A stretch of 64,000 bases of DNA from Nocardia arthritidis. Lineage in GTDB: Bacteria; Actinomycetota; Actinomycetes; Mycobacteriales; Mycobacteriaceae. Shown one piece after another: positions 23,204 to 31,626 of this stretch. The first letter of the stretch is position 1; every line of letters begins with the position of its first letter. The position numbers and the translations under genes are program-made. The DNA lies in assembly GCF_011801145.1 (NCBI RefSeq), contig NZ_CP046172.1:4154001-4218000 (forward strand). Direction: 5' to 3'. The notes under the pieces were generated by a model. It saw only the letters and a list, made by a program, of their open reading frames with translations, was not told the origin of the DNA and made no database searches.

Positions 23204-25642
23204 ATGACGACGCGCAGCGAAGAACGGGTTGCGGTCACCGGACTGGCGATCAGCTGCTCACTCGGCACCGACACCGAGACGGTGTGGCGGGCGATCCGCG
23301 AGGGACGGCGCGGGATCCGGCTGCTGCGCCGGTTCGACGTGCCGACGCTGAGCTGCCGGTACAGCGGTGAAATGGATGAGGTGCCGATTCCGGCCCGGCG
23401 TCCGCGCGGGCGGCTGGACCGGGCGAGCAGGCTGGCCCTCGCGGTCGCGGACGAGGCGGTCGGCGCGGCCGGGCTCGATATCGCCGCGCTCGACCCGTAC
23501 CGGATCGGTGTCGCGCTCGGCACCTCGGTGGGCGGGTTGGACGAGGGGGAGCGGTTCCATCGGGAATTCCTCGACGGCGGCGCGCCCGCCGCGCGCAGAC
23601 ATCACCTGCTGGTCTATCCGCTCTACACGGCGGCCGATGCGGTGAGCGCCGCGTTCGGATTGCGTGGTCCCAAGGCGGTTATCTCCAATGCCTGTGCGGC
23701 AGGGGCGAATTCGATCGGCTACGCGGTGGATATGATCCGCGAGGACCGCGCCGACGCGATGCTGGCCGGCGGCGTCGACGTGCTGGACATCCTGTCGATG
23801 GCCGGATTCTCCAGCCTCGACGCGCTCGATCCCGAACCCTGCGCACCCTATTCGCGCAGTACGGGCCTGAACCTGGGCGAGGGCGCGGCGATGCTGATGC
23901 TGGAGGCGGAATCGGCGGCGCGGGCGCGCGGCGCGACCATCATCTGCTATCTGCAGGGATACGCGTTGACCAGCGACGCCCACCACGCCACCGCGCCGGA
24001 ACCCGGTGGCAGCGGCGCGCTGCGGGCGATGCGGGGCACGCTGGCTCAGGCCGGGCTCGCCCCGGACGCGGTCGACTACATCAACGGCCACGGCACCGGC
24101 ACACCGGCGAACGACAGCGCCGAGCGCAAGGCGATCGACACCCTCGTCGGCGCGGCGTCGCGAACACCGGTGAGCAGCACCAAATCTCAGGTTGGTCATA
24201 TGCTCGGCGCCGCGGGCGCGATCGAGGCCGCGGTGTGCGCGCTCGCGCTGCGCGATCAGGTGTTGCCGCCCACCATCAATGTCGCCGATCCGGCGGCGCA
24301 GAGCCGGGATATCGTGCCGAATCGGGCGCGTCCGGCCGCCGCGGATGTGGTGCTGTCGAATTCGTTCGCCTTCGGCGGCAACAACTGTTCGCTGCTGTTG
24401 ACCCGCCGCCCGTACGAGGTCCCGCGGCGGCCGGATCGCCGGGTCGTGCTGACCGGCGCGGGTGTGGTTTCGCCGATCGGATTGGGCCGCAGCGGTTTTC
24501 AAGACGCGCTGCGGGCGGGCGCGACCGGCATCGCCCCGGCCCGATCGATCGACACCGGCGGCTGCGGCAGCAAGCTGGTCGCGGAGATCACCGATACCGG
24601 CTACCGCGCCTACGTGGATCGGTCCTACGCGCGCAGGCTCGATCAGCTCGGACTGCTGGTGCTGTCCGCCTCGCGGATGGCGCTCGACGACGCCGGACTC
24701 AAGATCACCCGGGCGAACAGCGAGCGGGCTGGCATGGTGTTCGGCACATACACCGGTCCGCTGGAGACGGTCGGCGCGCTCACCCGCACCATCCAGACCA
24801 GCGGTCCGCACAAGGTCAGCCCGCGGCTGTTCCCGAATTCGGTGATGAACGCCGCCGCCGGGCATGCCTGTCTATCCCTGCAATTGAAGGGGCCGCTGTC
24901 CACGCTGGCCACTGGAACCGCTTCCGGCGCATTGGGTTTGGGCTACGCGGTGGATCTGGTGCGGCGTGGGGCCGCCGAGGTGATGCTCGCGGTGGCCGCC
25001 GACGAGCTGACCTCGCTGCTACACCTCGGATACGACCGGCTCGGCCTGCTCTCCAACGGCGGCCCCCGGCCGTACGACATGGCCAGGGACGGCTGTGTGC
25101 TCGGTGCGGGCAGCGTCGCGCTGATCGTCGAATCGCTGGAGCACGCGTTGGAGCGCGGCGCGACGATCCTGGCGGAGGTGACCGGTCAGGCCGTCACCTC
25201 TGACGCTTACCGGATAGCGGGCAACGAGCCGTCCGGGCTGGCGTGGGCGGAGAGCTTCCGCCGCGCACTGACCGACGCCGGCCTGTCCGCCGACGAGGTT
25301 TGCGCGGTATACGGTGACGCCCGCGGGATGCGAGTGCTGGATCAGGCCGAGGCAAGGGCCATCGCCGCGGTGTGGCCCGGCGGCGGCGTGCGGGTGGCGA
25401 ATCTGTCCGGGCAGGTCGGTCACGTGCACAGCGTGACGCCGCTGCTCTCGGCGGTGGCCGCGCTGGAAACCTGTGCGACCGGCTGGGTGCCCCGGGTGTA
25501 CGCGCTGAGCGATCCGGTACCCGAATTCGCCGGGCACCCGGGCTATTTCGCCGGGGCGGCCGATCCCCCGGGGCCGTGCGTGATCTCGGCGGCCAATTGG
25601 GGCGGGACATACGCGACCGTCATCGTCGGACCGTACCGGTGA
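23204..25642 (+). CDS. Single-chain ketosynthase-chain length factor fusion (KS-CLF)
   Basis: One uninterrupted 812-residue frame holds two ketosynthase domains. Domain 1 (residues 8-400) is an active KS with Cys164 in SNACAAGANS, His296 in INGHGTGTP, Lys327 in SSTKSQ and His332 in VGHMLGAAG. After only about ten linker residues, domain 2 (411-812) starts RRVVLTGAGVVSPIG. In it the nucleophile position is Thr572 (LATGTASGAL) and the first His is replaced (VYGDARG, Asp705), the signs of a chain length factor (KS-beta). In type II PKS these are two separate proteins; here they are fused. A GTG at 23201 is an alternative start. Together the pair would perform all chain extensions and set the chain length. 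Confidence 0.93.
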   Translation: MTTRSEERVAVTGLAISCSLGTDTETVWRAIREGRRGIRLLRRFDVPTLSCRYSGEMDEVPIPARRPRGRLDRASRLALAVADEAVGAAGLDIAALDPYRIGVALGTSVGGLDEGERFHREFLDGGAPAARRHHLLVYPLYTAADAVSAAFGLRGPKAVISNACAAGANSIGYAVDMIREDRADAMLAGGVDVLDILSMAGFSSLDALDPEPCAPYSRSTGLNLGEGAAMLMLEAESAARARGATIICYLQGYALTSDAHHATAPEPGGSGALRAMRGTLAQAGLAPDAVDYINGHGTGTPANDSAERKAIDTLVGAASRTPVSSTKSQVGHMLGAAGAIEAAVCALALRDQVLPPTINVADPAAQSRDIVPNRARPAAADVVLSNSFAFGGNNCSLLLTRRPYEVPRRPDRRVVLTGAGVVSPIGLGRSGFQDALRAGATGIAPARSIDTGGCGSKLVAEITDTGYRAYVDRSYARRLDQLGLLVLSASRMALDDAGLKITRANSERAGMVFGTYTGPLETVGALTRTIQTSGPHKVSPRLFPNSVMNAAAGHACLSLQLKGPLSTLATGTASGALGLGYAVDLVRRGAAEVMLAVAADELTSLLHLGYDRLGLLSNGGPRPYDMARDGCVLGAGSVALIVESLEHALERGATILAEVTGQAVTSDAYRIAGNEPSGLAWAESFRRALTDAGLSADEVCAVYGDARGMRVLDQAEARAIAAVWPGGGVRVANLSGQVGHVHSVTPLLSAVAALETCATGWVPRVYALSDPVPEFAGHPGYFAGAADPPGPCVISAANWGGTYATVIVGPYR

Positions 25643-25971
25643 ACGTCACCTACGAGATCTGCTCGCTCGCCGACCTGCCCGGCCGGGCGGACCCGCTGTG
25701 GCGGGAGTGGCTGACCGCGGCGGAACTCGCCTACTGCAACGGTTTTCGGCGCGTCGAGGAGCATCTGGCGGTCCGGCTGCTGGCCAAGCGCGCGGCGGCC
25801 CGGGCGCTCGATCGGACCGAGGTGCCGTGGACCGACCTCGCGGTGCTCCGATCGCCGGACGGTCCGCCGAGGCTGGTCGCGCGCGGTGAACTGGACCGGG
25901 TGCCCGGGATCTCGCTGACCCACGCGGGCGGTCACGCGGCGGCCATCGCCTGGCTGACGGGGGAGCGCTGA
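25639..25971 (+). CDS. Small PPTase-like (AcpS-fold) protein
   Basis: A 110-residue protein starting at GTG 25639, overlapping the KS-CLF stop. Sequence pieces LTAAELAYCNGFRRVEEHLAVRLLAKRAAARALD and PPRLVARGEL with ISLTHAGGHAAAIAWL resemble the core and C-terminal strands of AcpS, in which the Glu and Lys after the F/L-T-x-x-E element bind metal and CoA. The N-terminal G-x-D strand is not clear, so the protein is short and divergent. It may be a second transferase for the ACP, or a non-catalytic relative; the cluster already contains another AcpS. Confidence 0.65.
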   Translation: MNVTYEICSLADLPGRADPLWREWLTAAELAYCNGFRRVEEHLAVRLLAKRAAARALDRTEVPWTDLAVLRSPDGPPRLVARGELDRVPGISLTHAGGHAAAIAWLTGER

Positions 25972-25975
25972 TCGT

Positions 25976-26722
25976 ATGACGGGTGCGGCAGTCGCGATCG
26001 TCACCGGCGCGGCCGGTGGCATCGGGCGCGCCATCGCCGCTGAATTCGCCACGGTGGGAACGGGTCTCGTGCTGGGCGATATCGATGCCGAGGCCTGTGC
26101 CCGCACCGCTGCGGCGATCACCGCCGAGGTGCCCGCCGCCCGCGTCGTCGCCGCCGGGTTGGATGTCACGTCCGCCGGTGACTGGGACCGGATCGTCCGG
26201 CTGGCCCGGCGCCGCTTCGGCTATCCGTCGGTCCTGGTCAACAATGCCGGGGTACTCGGCATACACGGGCTGACCGGGGTGTCGGAGGCCGAATGGCAGC
26301 GGGTCGTCGACGTCGGTCAGCGCGGTACCTGGCTCGGTATGCGGGCGGTCGCGCCGTCGATGAGCCTGGCCGGGGGCGGCGCGATCGTCAACGTCGGTTC
26401 CGTGCTCGGTCTGGTCGGCACCGGCGCCGCCTTCGCCTACAGCGCGGCCAAGGGGGCGGTGCGGGCGATGACGGTGTCGGCGGCGATCGAGCTTGCGCCG
26501 CTTGGTATCCGGGTGAATGCCGTATCTCCCGGTTTGGTGCACACCCCGATGACCGACGGGCTCCCGTCCGGCTTCGTCTCCGCGTTCATGGCGGCAACTC
26601 CGTTGGGCCGCAAGGCGAATGCGGTTGAGGTCGCGCGCGTCGTGCGGTTCCTCGCCTCGGACGAGGCGTCCTACGTCACCGGCGCCGAACTACCGGTGGA
26701 CGGCGGGTACACCGCCCGATGA
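25976..26722 (+). CDS. Short-chain dehydrogenase/reductase
   Basis: A 248-residue classical SDR starting at ATG 25976. VTGAAGGIGRAIA is the cofactor loop, GDID after strand two suggests NAD(H), NNAGVLG follows, and the catalytic residues are Ser in NVGSVLG and Tyr/Lys in AYSAAKGAV. It differs clearly from the FabG-like enzyme at 20644 and lies after the PPTase-like gene, so it is more likely a tailoring alcohol dehydrogenase or reductase than the chain ketoreductase. It ends DGGYTAR, as typical SDRs do. Confidence 0.92.
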   Translation: MTGAAVAIVTGAAGGIGRAIAAEFATVGTGLVLGDIDAEACARTAAAITAEVPAARVVAAGLDVTSAGDWDRIVRLARRRFGYPSVLVNNAGVLGIHGLTGVSEAEWQRVVDVGQRGTWLGMRAVAPSMSLAGGGAIVNVGSVLGLVGTGAAFAYSAAKGAVRAMTVSAAIELAPLGIRVNAVSPGLVHTPMTDGLPSGFVSAFMAATPLGRKANAVEVARVVRFLASDEASYVTGAELPVDGGYTAR

Positions 26723-26761
26723 CCTTCGCCGACAACATCTTTCACAGCCCAGGAGGCTTTC

Positions 26762-28573
26762 GTGTGCGGTATCACCGGTTGGGTCGACTGGCATCGTGAT
26801 CTCACCATGTCGGGTGAGGTCGTCGACGCCATGACCGAAACGCTCGCCTGTCGTGGCCCGGACGCGCGCGGCACGTGGCTTTCCCCGCGCGCGGCGGTCG
26901 GGCACCGGCGGCTCGCGGTCATCGATATCGATGGCGGCGCGCAGCCGATGATCGCCGAACGCGGCGGCCGCCCCGTCGTGCTCACCTATAGCGGCGAGGT
27001 GTACAACTATCGCGAGCTGCGTGCCGAATTGCGTTCTCGGGGGCACTATTTCGATACGGAGTCGGATACCGAGGTGGTGCTGCGCGCCTACCTCGAGTGG
27101 GGTGCGGATTTCGTCACCCGGCTCAACGGCATGTTCGGCCTGGCGATCTGGGATGCGTGGCGGCAGGAACTGCTGCTGGTGCGCGACCGGCTCGGCGTGA
27201 AGCCGCTCTACTACCACGAATACGACGGCGGGGTGATCTTCGGCTCGGAACCCAAAGCGCTGCTGGCCAATCCGGTCTTCGACGCGATACTCGACGATGC
27301 CGGGCTGGTGCGGTTGTTCGCGCTGTTCGGCACCGCGACACCGGGCGAGGGCGTGCTGCGCGGTCTGCGCGAGGTGCGGCCGGGCACCCTGGTCCGGATC
27401 AGCCGCGAGGGTACGCGGCATTCGCGGTATTGGGAGTTGGTCAGCGCGCCACATCCCGACGACGCGGCGACAACGGTGCGGCGGGTACGCGAGCTGCTCG
27501 CGGATACCGTTGCGCATCAGCTGGTTTCGGATGTTCCGCTGTGTGCGCTCGTCTCCGGCGGTGTCGACTCCAGCGCCATCGCCGCGCTCGCCGCCGACCG
27601 GATGGGCGGTGCGAAGTTGTCCACATACGCGGTCGATTTCCGGGACAGCGAACGGGATTTCGCGGCGGATGTGGCGCGGCCGAGCCGGGACGCCCCGTTC
27701 GTGCGCGAGCTGGTCGCGCATATCGGCTCGCACCACACCGACGTCGTGCTGGACACGCCGGATCTGCTCACCGTGCAGGATATCGCCAGCCGCGCCCGCG
27801 ACCTGCCCTGCCTCGGCGATCTGGACGCGTCGCTGTATCTGCTGTTCCACGCCATCGCCGGGCGTTCGACGGTGGCGCTCTCGGGTGAGTCCGCGGACGA
27901 GGTATTCGGCGGCTACTGGTGGTTCCACGACGAAAACGCCCGTCGGCGTGCCGGTTTCCCGTGGTCGATGGATGATGTCGGCTTCGCGGCCGTACTGTCG
28001 CCCGCGATCAAGGACCGGATCGATCCCGGGGAGTACGTCCGTGAGCATTACGCCGAGGCGCTGGCCGAGGTGCCGCGCCTGGCCGGGGAAAGCGATGCGG
28101 AGCGGCGTTCGCGGGAAATGATGTACCTGGGCCTCACCCGCTTCCTGCCGGTGTTGCTCGACCGCAAGGACCGGATGAGCATGGCGGTCGGGCTCGAGGT
28201 GCGGGTGCCGTTCTGCGATCACCGGCTGGTCGAGTACCTGTGGAATGTGCCGTGGCGGATGAAGGCCGATGGCGCGCCGAAAGCCTTGCTGCGCAAGGCC
28301 GTCGCGGACCTGCTGCCCGACGCGCTGGTGTGGCGGCCGAAGAGTCAGTACCCGGCCACCGTCGACCCGGACTACGACGCCACCGTCCGCGCCCGCGCGC
28401 GTCTGCTGCTGAGCGGGGAGTCGGCGGTCGGTCCGCTGCTCGACGCGCAGCGGGTGCACGCCCTGGTGGACGGCAGCAGCAAACGCCCGCCGTGGATGCA
28501 GCGGCTGGCGCTGGCCTACCTGTGGCAGATCGACCGCTGGCTGCGCGCATACGACGTGCGGGTGACGGTCTGA
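26762..28573 (+). CDS. Asparagine synthetase-like amidotransferase (AsnB family)
   Basis: A 603-residue class II amidotransferase starting at GTG 26762 after CAGGAGG. Removal of Met exposes Cys2 (MCGITGWVD), the glutaminase nucleophile, with ACRGPDARG and LTYSGEVYNYRELR in the N-terminal domain. The C-terminal ATP-pyrophosphatase domain has LVSGGVDSSAIAALAA and SGESADEVFGGYW. The enzyme uses glutamine ammonia and ATP to amidate a carboxylate. Within a cluster with an ATP-grasp ligase it probably acts on a pathway carboxylic acid rather than on aspartate; some homologues catalyse beta-lactam or other amide bonds. Confidence 0.93.
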   Translation: MCGITGWVDWHRDLTMSGEVVDAMTETLACRGPDARGTWLSPRAAVGHRRLAVIDIDGGAQPMIAERGGRPVVLTYSGEVYNYRELRAELRSRGHYFDTESDTEVVLRAYLEWGADFVTRLNGMFGLAIWDAWRQELLLVRDRLGVKPLYYHEYDGGVIFGSEPKALLANPVFDAILDDAGLVRLFALFGTATPGEGVLRGLREVRPGTLVRISREGTRHSRYWELVSAPHPDDAATTVRRVRELLADTVAHQLVSDVPLCALVSGGVDSSAIAALAADRMGGAKLSTYAVDFRDSERDFAADVARPSRDAPFVRELVAHIGSHHTDVVLDTPDLLTVQDIASRARDLPCLGDLDASLYLLFHAIAGRSTVALSGESADEVFGGYWWFHDENARRRAGFPWSMDDVGFAAVLSPAIKDRIDPGEYVREHYAEALAEVPRLAGESDAERRSREMMYLGLTRFLPVLLDRKDRMSMAVGLEVRVPFCDHRLVEYLWNVPWRMKADGAPKALLRKAVADLLPDALVWRPKSQYPATVDPDYDATVRARARLLLSGESAVGPLLDAQRVHALVDGSSKRPPWMQRLALAYLWQIDRWLRAYDVRVTV

Positions 28574-28587
28574 GAAGGAGTGCAATG

Positions 28588-29913
28588 ATGACCGCGCGCC
28601 CGACCCTGATGTTGTTCGTCGGCGCCCGAGGTATCCGGGTCGCCGACACCTGCGCCGCGCTCGCGCCGCTCGCCGAGGTGGTGCTCGTGACCAGCGACCG
28701 GATCGTATCTCGGCGCGCGGATCGGCTCGCGGACGCCGCCGAGACCGTGCGCGATATCGTCGTCGTGCCGACCACCGGCGAAATACTCACGCGGGCAAGG
28801 GAATACGCCCGCGCCAAACCGGTGGACGGCGCATTGACCTTCAGCGACGATCTGGTCGAGGTGACCGCCGCCTTCGCCGCCGAGCACGGATTGCCGGGTT
28901 TGGGTGGGCCCGCGGCGATGGTGTGCTACCGCGACAAATTCGCGCAGCGGCGGGCGCTGGCCGCGGCCGGTGTTCCGGTGCCGCCGTTCCATCTGTTGCG
29001 CGAACCGGCCGATGTCGATGCGGCGCTGGCGGCGGTGCCGTTGCCCGCGATACTCAAGCCGACCCGGGGCAGCGGCGGTGCGCTCGCCTTCGTAATCTCG
29101 CGGCCCGAGGAGCTGGAACCGGTGCTGCGCGAATCGCTTTCGGGGGTGGCGGATGCGGGCGCCGCCGTCGAATCCGGAACCGAATTCCTCCTCGAGGGTC
29201 TGCTGGTAGGCGATAATTGGCATGGCACAACGGATTTCGCGCCCTACGTGAGCGTCGAGTCGATCGGCGGCCGAGGCGAGATCGCGCATCTCGCGGTCAC
29301 CGACCGGTTCCCGGTCGCGCCGCCCGCGCTGGAGACCGGCATGGTGCTGCCCTCCTCGCTGCCCGCCGGGCGGCGCGCCGAAGTCGTCGACGCGGCGGAT
29401 AAGGCGTTGCGCGCCTTGGGGTTCGATACCGGCCTCGCGCACACCGAGCTGATGCTCACCGCCGACGGGCCTCGGGTGATCGAGGTCAACGCGCGGGCGG
29501 GCGGTGCGCTGCCCTATCTGTTCCCGCTGGTGTCGTCGGTGGATCTGACGCGTGAGGCGGGCCGGGTCGCGCTCGGCCTGCCGCCACGGCGGGAGGCCGA
29601 GTTCGGCGGGTACGGGGTGTTCGTCGCGCCGCAGCATCCGGTCGGCGCGCGGGTGCGGCGGGTCGATGGTTTGGCGGCCGCGGCGCGGGTACCCGGGGTG
29701 CGCGCAGTGATCCCGCTGGCCGCGGAGCCTGGGCATACCGTGGATTTTCGGCAGACGATGATCGCGGTGGTGCTCGGCGTCGCCGCGACCGCGCCGGACG
29801 CGGCGCGATTGTGGCGCGAGGTGATGGATACGATTCGGCCCCAGTACCGGGAGGCGAATATGCCGGATCACTATCACCGCACGCCGATGCGTGGAATCGC
29901 CGGTGCATGCTGA
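28588..29913 (+). CDS. ATP-grasp carboxylate-amine ligase
   Basis: About 441 residues; an ATG at 28585 is possible but 28588 fits the AAGGAG site better. The ATP-grasp fold is seen in CYRDKFAQRRALAAAGVPVPP, ILKPTRGSGGALAF (phosphate loop), the EFLLEGLLVG strand, and LMLTADGPRVIEVNARAGG with the metal-binding acidic and Asn residues. These enzymes form amide or peptide bonds through acyl phosphates. It follows the AsnB-like gene by 14 bases and is the last gene of the plus-strand biosynthetic operon. It may couple an amino acid or amine to the chain; D-Ala-D-Ala ligase-like and carbamoyl-phosphate roles seem less likely. Confidence 0.92.
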   Translation: MTARPTLMLFVGARGIRVADTCAALAPLAEVVLVTSDRIVSRRADRLADAAETVRDIVVVPTTGEILTRAREYARAKPVDGALTFSDDLVEVTAAFAAEHGLPGLGGPAAMVCYRDKFAQRRALAAAGVPVPPFHLLREPADVDAALAAVPLPAILKPTRGSGGALAFVISRPEELEPVLRESLSGVADAGAAVESGTEFLLEGLLVGDNWHGTTDFAPYVSVESIGGRGEIAHLAVTDRFPVAPPALETGMVLPSSLPAGRRAEVVDAADKALRALGFDTGLAHTELMLTADGPRVIEVNARAGGALPYLFPLVSSVDLTREAGRVALGLPPRREAEFGGYGVFVAPQHPVGARVRRVDGLAAAARVPGVRAVIPLAAEPGHTVDFRQTMIAVVLGVAATAPDAARLWREVMDTIRPQYREANMPDHYHRTPMRGIAGAC

Positions 29914-30375
29914 TATTCGGCGGTGGGAATGGATGCGGTGCGGTTGCCCGAATAATGTATCGGCCGCTGATCGGGTAAAGCGTAAATAAAATTCAAATCG
30001 TGGTCGATGCATTTTCGGCGTGTTTACCGGGCTGGATCGATTTGCGTGGTTGATCAGCAAGATCATGTAATTCGACACGACTTCGGTGCACCCATCCGTA
30101 CTTATGGACAGTTGGTCATCGGACCAACTTTCTGTCACGTCACGCCGGGTTTGCTGAAACACATTCGACCTTGTGTTCGTGACAGAAATTTTCGCCTCGA
30201 GCGGGTCACTGAGCGATACGGATGCCCTCAGTATTCTGGGATGCTGGCGGTGTTTGAATGGGTGTAAATTCGGGCACGAACGATATGTCGGCGAACCGGG
30301 GGGACGGAGGTCGCCGACCCAAGCGGAACGAGGAATGTCCGTGGCGCGAAGCAGTACCGGGGAGGAAGCCGACGG
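29914..30375. promoter_or_regulatory. Intergenic region with inverted repeats before the regulator gene
   Basis: No convincing gene is found in these 460 bases, though a short unsupported frame crosses it. AGTTGGTC (30110-30117) and GACCAACT (30122-30129) form a perfect inverted repeat with a four-base spacer. Partly continuous with it, TTTCTGTCACG (30129-30139) is repeated inverted as CGTGACAGAAA (30178-30188). They resemble operators or a terminator-like structure between the ATP-grasp gene and the regulator. The ribosome site GGAGGAAG of the regulator lies at the right edge. Confidence 0.5.
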
Positions 30376-30855
30376 ATGGAAGTGATAATTCTCAACTGGC
30401 CCGCCGAGGCACGGGAACGCGACCGCTACAAGCGAATGGGTGTGCCGATCATCCTCGTTGGAGCGGATTCGGCGCCGCCGCCCGGCCTCGGCATGCTCGA
30501 AGACTATGTGCGGCAACCGATTGCCCCGGAAGATCTGCGCTCCCGGGTCGAGGCGCTGGAAACGCTTGCGCGAGCGACGATTCCGGTGGTGGACGGTGCC
30601 GGCGTGCTGCGCTTCGGCGGCGGCTGGCTTTCGCTGTCGGCGGCCGACGCGCGAATGATGGAGGTGCTGGTGGATTCCTTCCAGTCGGTGGTGTCGCGAG
30701 CGGATCTGATCGAGGCGGGCTGGCCGGAGTCGCCGCCGAAGCGCAATGCGGTGGACCTGCGAATCTTCAGACTGCGCAAGCGCATTCGTCCGCTCGGCCT
30801 GTCGATCTGCACGGTCTGGGCCAAGGGCTACCTCCTGGACCGGGTGCCCGCCTGA
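30376..30855 (+). CDS. Winged-helix (OmpR/PhoB-type) transcriptional regulator
   Basis: A 159-residue protein starting at ATG 30376 after GGAGGAAG. The N-terminal part (about residues 1-70) is a shortened, degenerate receiver-like region (PIILVGADSAPPPGLGMLEDYVRQPI) lacking the phospho-Asp pocket. The C-terminal part (75-155) is an OmpR-type winged helix: RFGGGWLSLSAADARMMEVL, SRADLIEAGWP, AVDLRIFRLRKRIRPLGL and the wing TVWAKGYLL. It is probably the pathway regulator, since it lies at the end of the PKS operon and no other regulator belongs to the cluster. Its last 28 bases overlap the convergent end of the next gene. Confidence 0.85.
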   Translation: MEVIILNWPAEARERDRYKRMGVPIILVGADSAPPPGLGMLEDYVRQPIAPEDLRSRVEALETLARATIPVVDGAGVLRFGGGWLSLSAADARMMEVLVDSFQSVVSRADLIEAGWPESPPKRNAVDLRIFRLRKRIRPLGLSICTVWAKGYLLDRVPA

Positions 30856-31619
30856 ACCCGGTCGGCGGCGAGCGCGGCGAGCGTGGCGACGCTCTGTGCG
30901 GCCTGTTCGTTGACGGCGGCGGTGAAATGCAGACCCATCGTGTCGAGCGCGTGGTGCGGCACCGACGGCTCGTGGATGATGCGGGTGCCGCCGTCCGGCC
31001 GCGCGGTCAGGTAATGGCCGTACCAAACCCAAACATCGTGTGCTACTTCGATTTCCATGGTGAACGAGATCGGATCGGTCACCGTACCGATGCGCATCGG
31101 CCGCACCGCGCCGTCGGCCATGCGCAGCTCGCCGGTGCCGCCGGTGGCGAACGTGCCTCGCGCGGCGGCGACACCGGCCAGCCACTCCGGCCAGGACTCG
31201 ATGTCGGCGTAACGCTCCCACACCTGCTCCCGCGGCGCGCTGCTGTCGGCGAGCGGGGTTCCGCGCCACCGGGATACGGTCGGCCGCACCTCGATATAGC
31301 CCAGATCCTCCGGCATCGGATACCGTTTGGCGATATCGACGGCCTCGTCCATATCTTTGCAGGTGATGAGGTAGAAACCGTTGAGCGCCACCGGGTTCGG
31401 GCTCGCGGGCCCGGGTACGGCGACGGATTCGCCGTCGCCGGTGGGGCGGACGGTCACGGTGGCGGCGACGGGCTCCAGCGCGTGCGAGGTGACGATCCTG
31501 GTGCGCGCCTTGACCGTCTTGTTGAATTCGACATGCCGATTCATCAGTGGCTCCGGATCGTTCGCCATGATCTCGGCCATCTGGGCGTCGTCGCTGTAGA
31601 ACAGCAGCAGGTATTCCAT
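30828..31619 (-). CDS. YCII-SRPBCC two-domain fusion protein
   Basis: A 263-residue protein from ATG 31619. The N-terminal about 110 residues are a YCII/DGPF domain (MEYLLLFYSDDAQMAEIM, FYLITCKDMDEAVDIAKRYP and the tail GYIEVRPT). The rest is an SRPBCC domain (YADIESWPEWLAG, a central DGAVRPMRIGTV strand and a long C-terminal helix with NEQAAQSVATLAALAADR). YCII proteins are small ferredoxin-like units of unclear chemistry. The fusion may combine a dehydratase-like active site with a ligand pocket. It is convergent with the regulator gene and lies seven bases after the small membrane protein gene, so those two are an operon. Confidence 0.8.
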   Translation of the reverse strand: MEYLLLFYSDDAQMAEIMANDPEPLMNRHVEFNKTVKARTRIVTSHALEPVAATVTVRPTGDGESVAVPGPASPNPVALNGFYLITCKDMDEAVDIAKRYPMPEDLGYIEVRPTVSRWRGTPLADSSAPREQVWERYADIESWPEWLAGVAAARGTFATGGTGELRMADGAVRPMRIGTVTDPISFTMEIEVAHDVWVWYGHYLTARPDGGTRIIHEPSVPHHALDTMGLHFTAAVNEQAAQSVATLAALAADRVQAGTRSRR

Positions 31620-31626
31620 GGGTGGT

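Noticed and set aside
30007..30267. Plus-strand 86-residue frame in the intergenic region before the winged-helix regulator
   Set aside because: Composition is not coding-like, there is no ribosome site, and the inverted repeats better explain the region.
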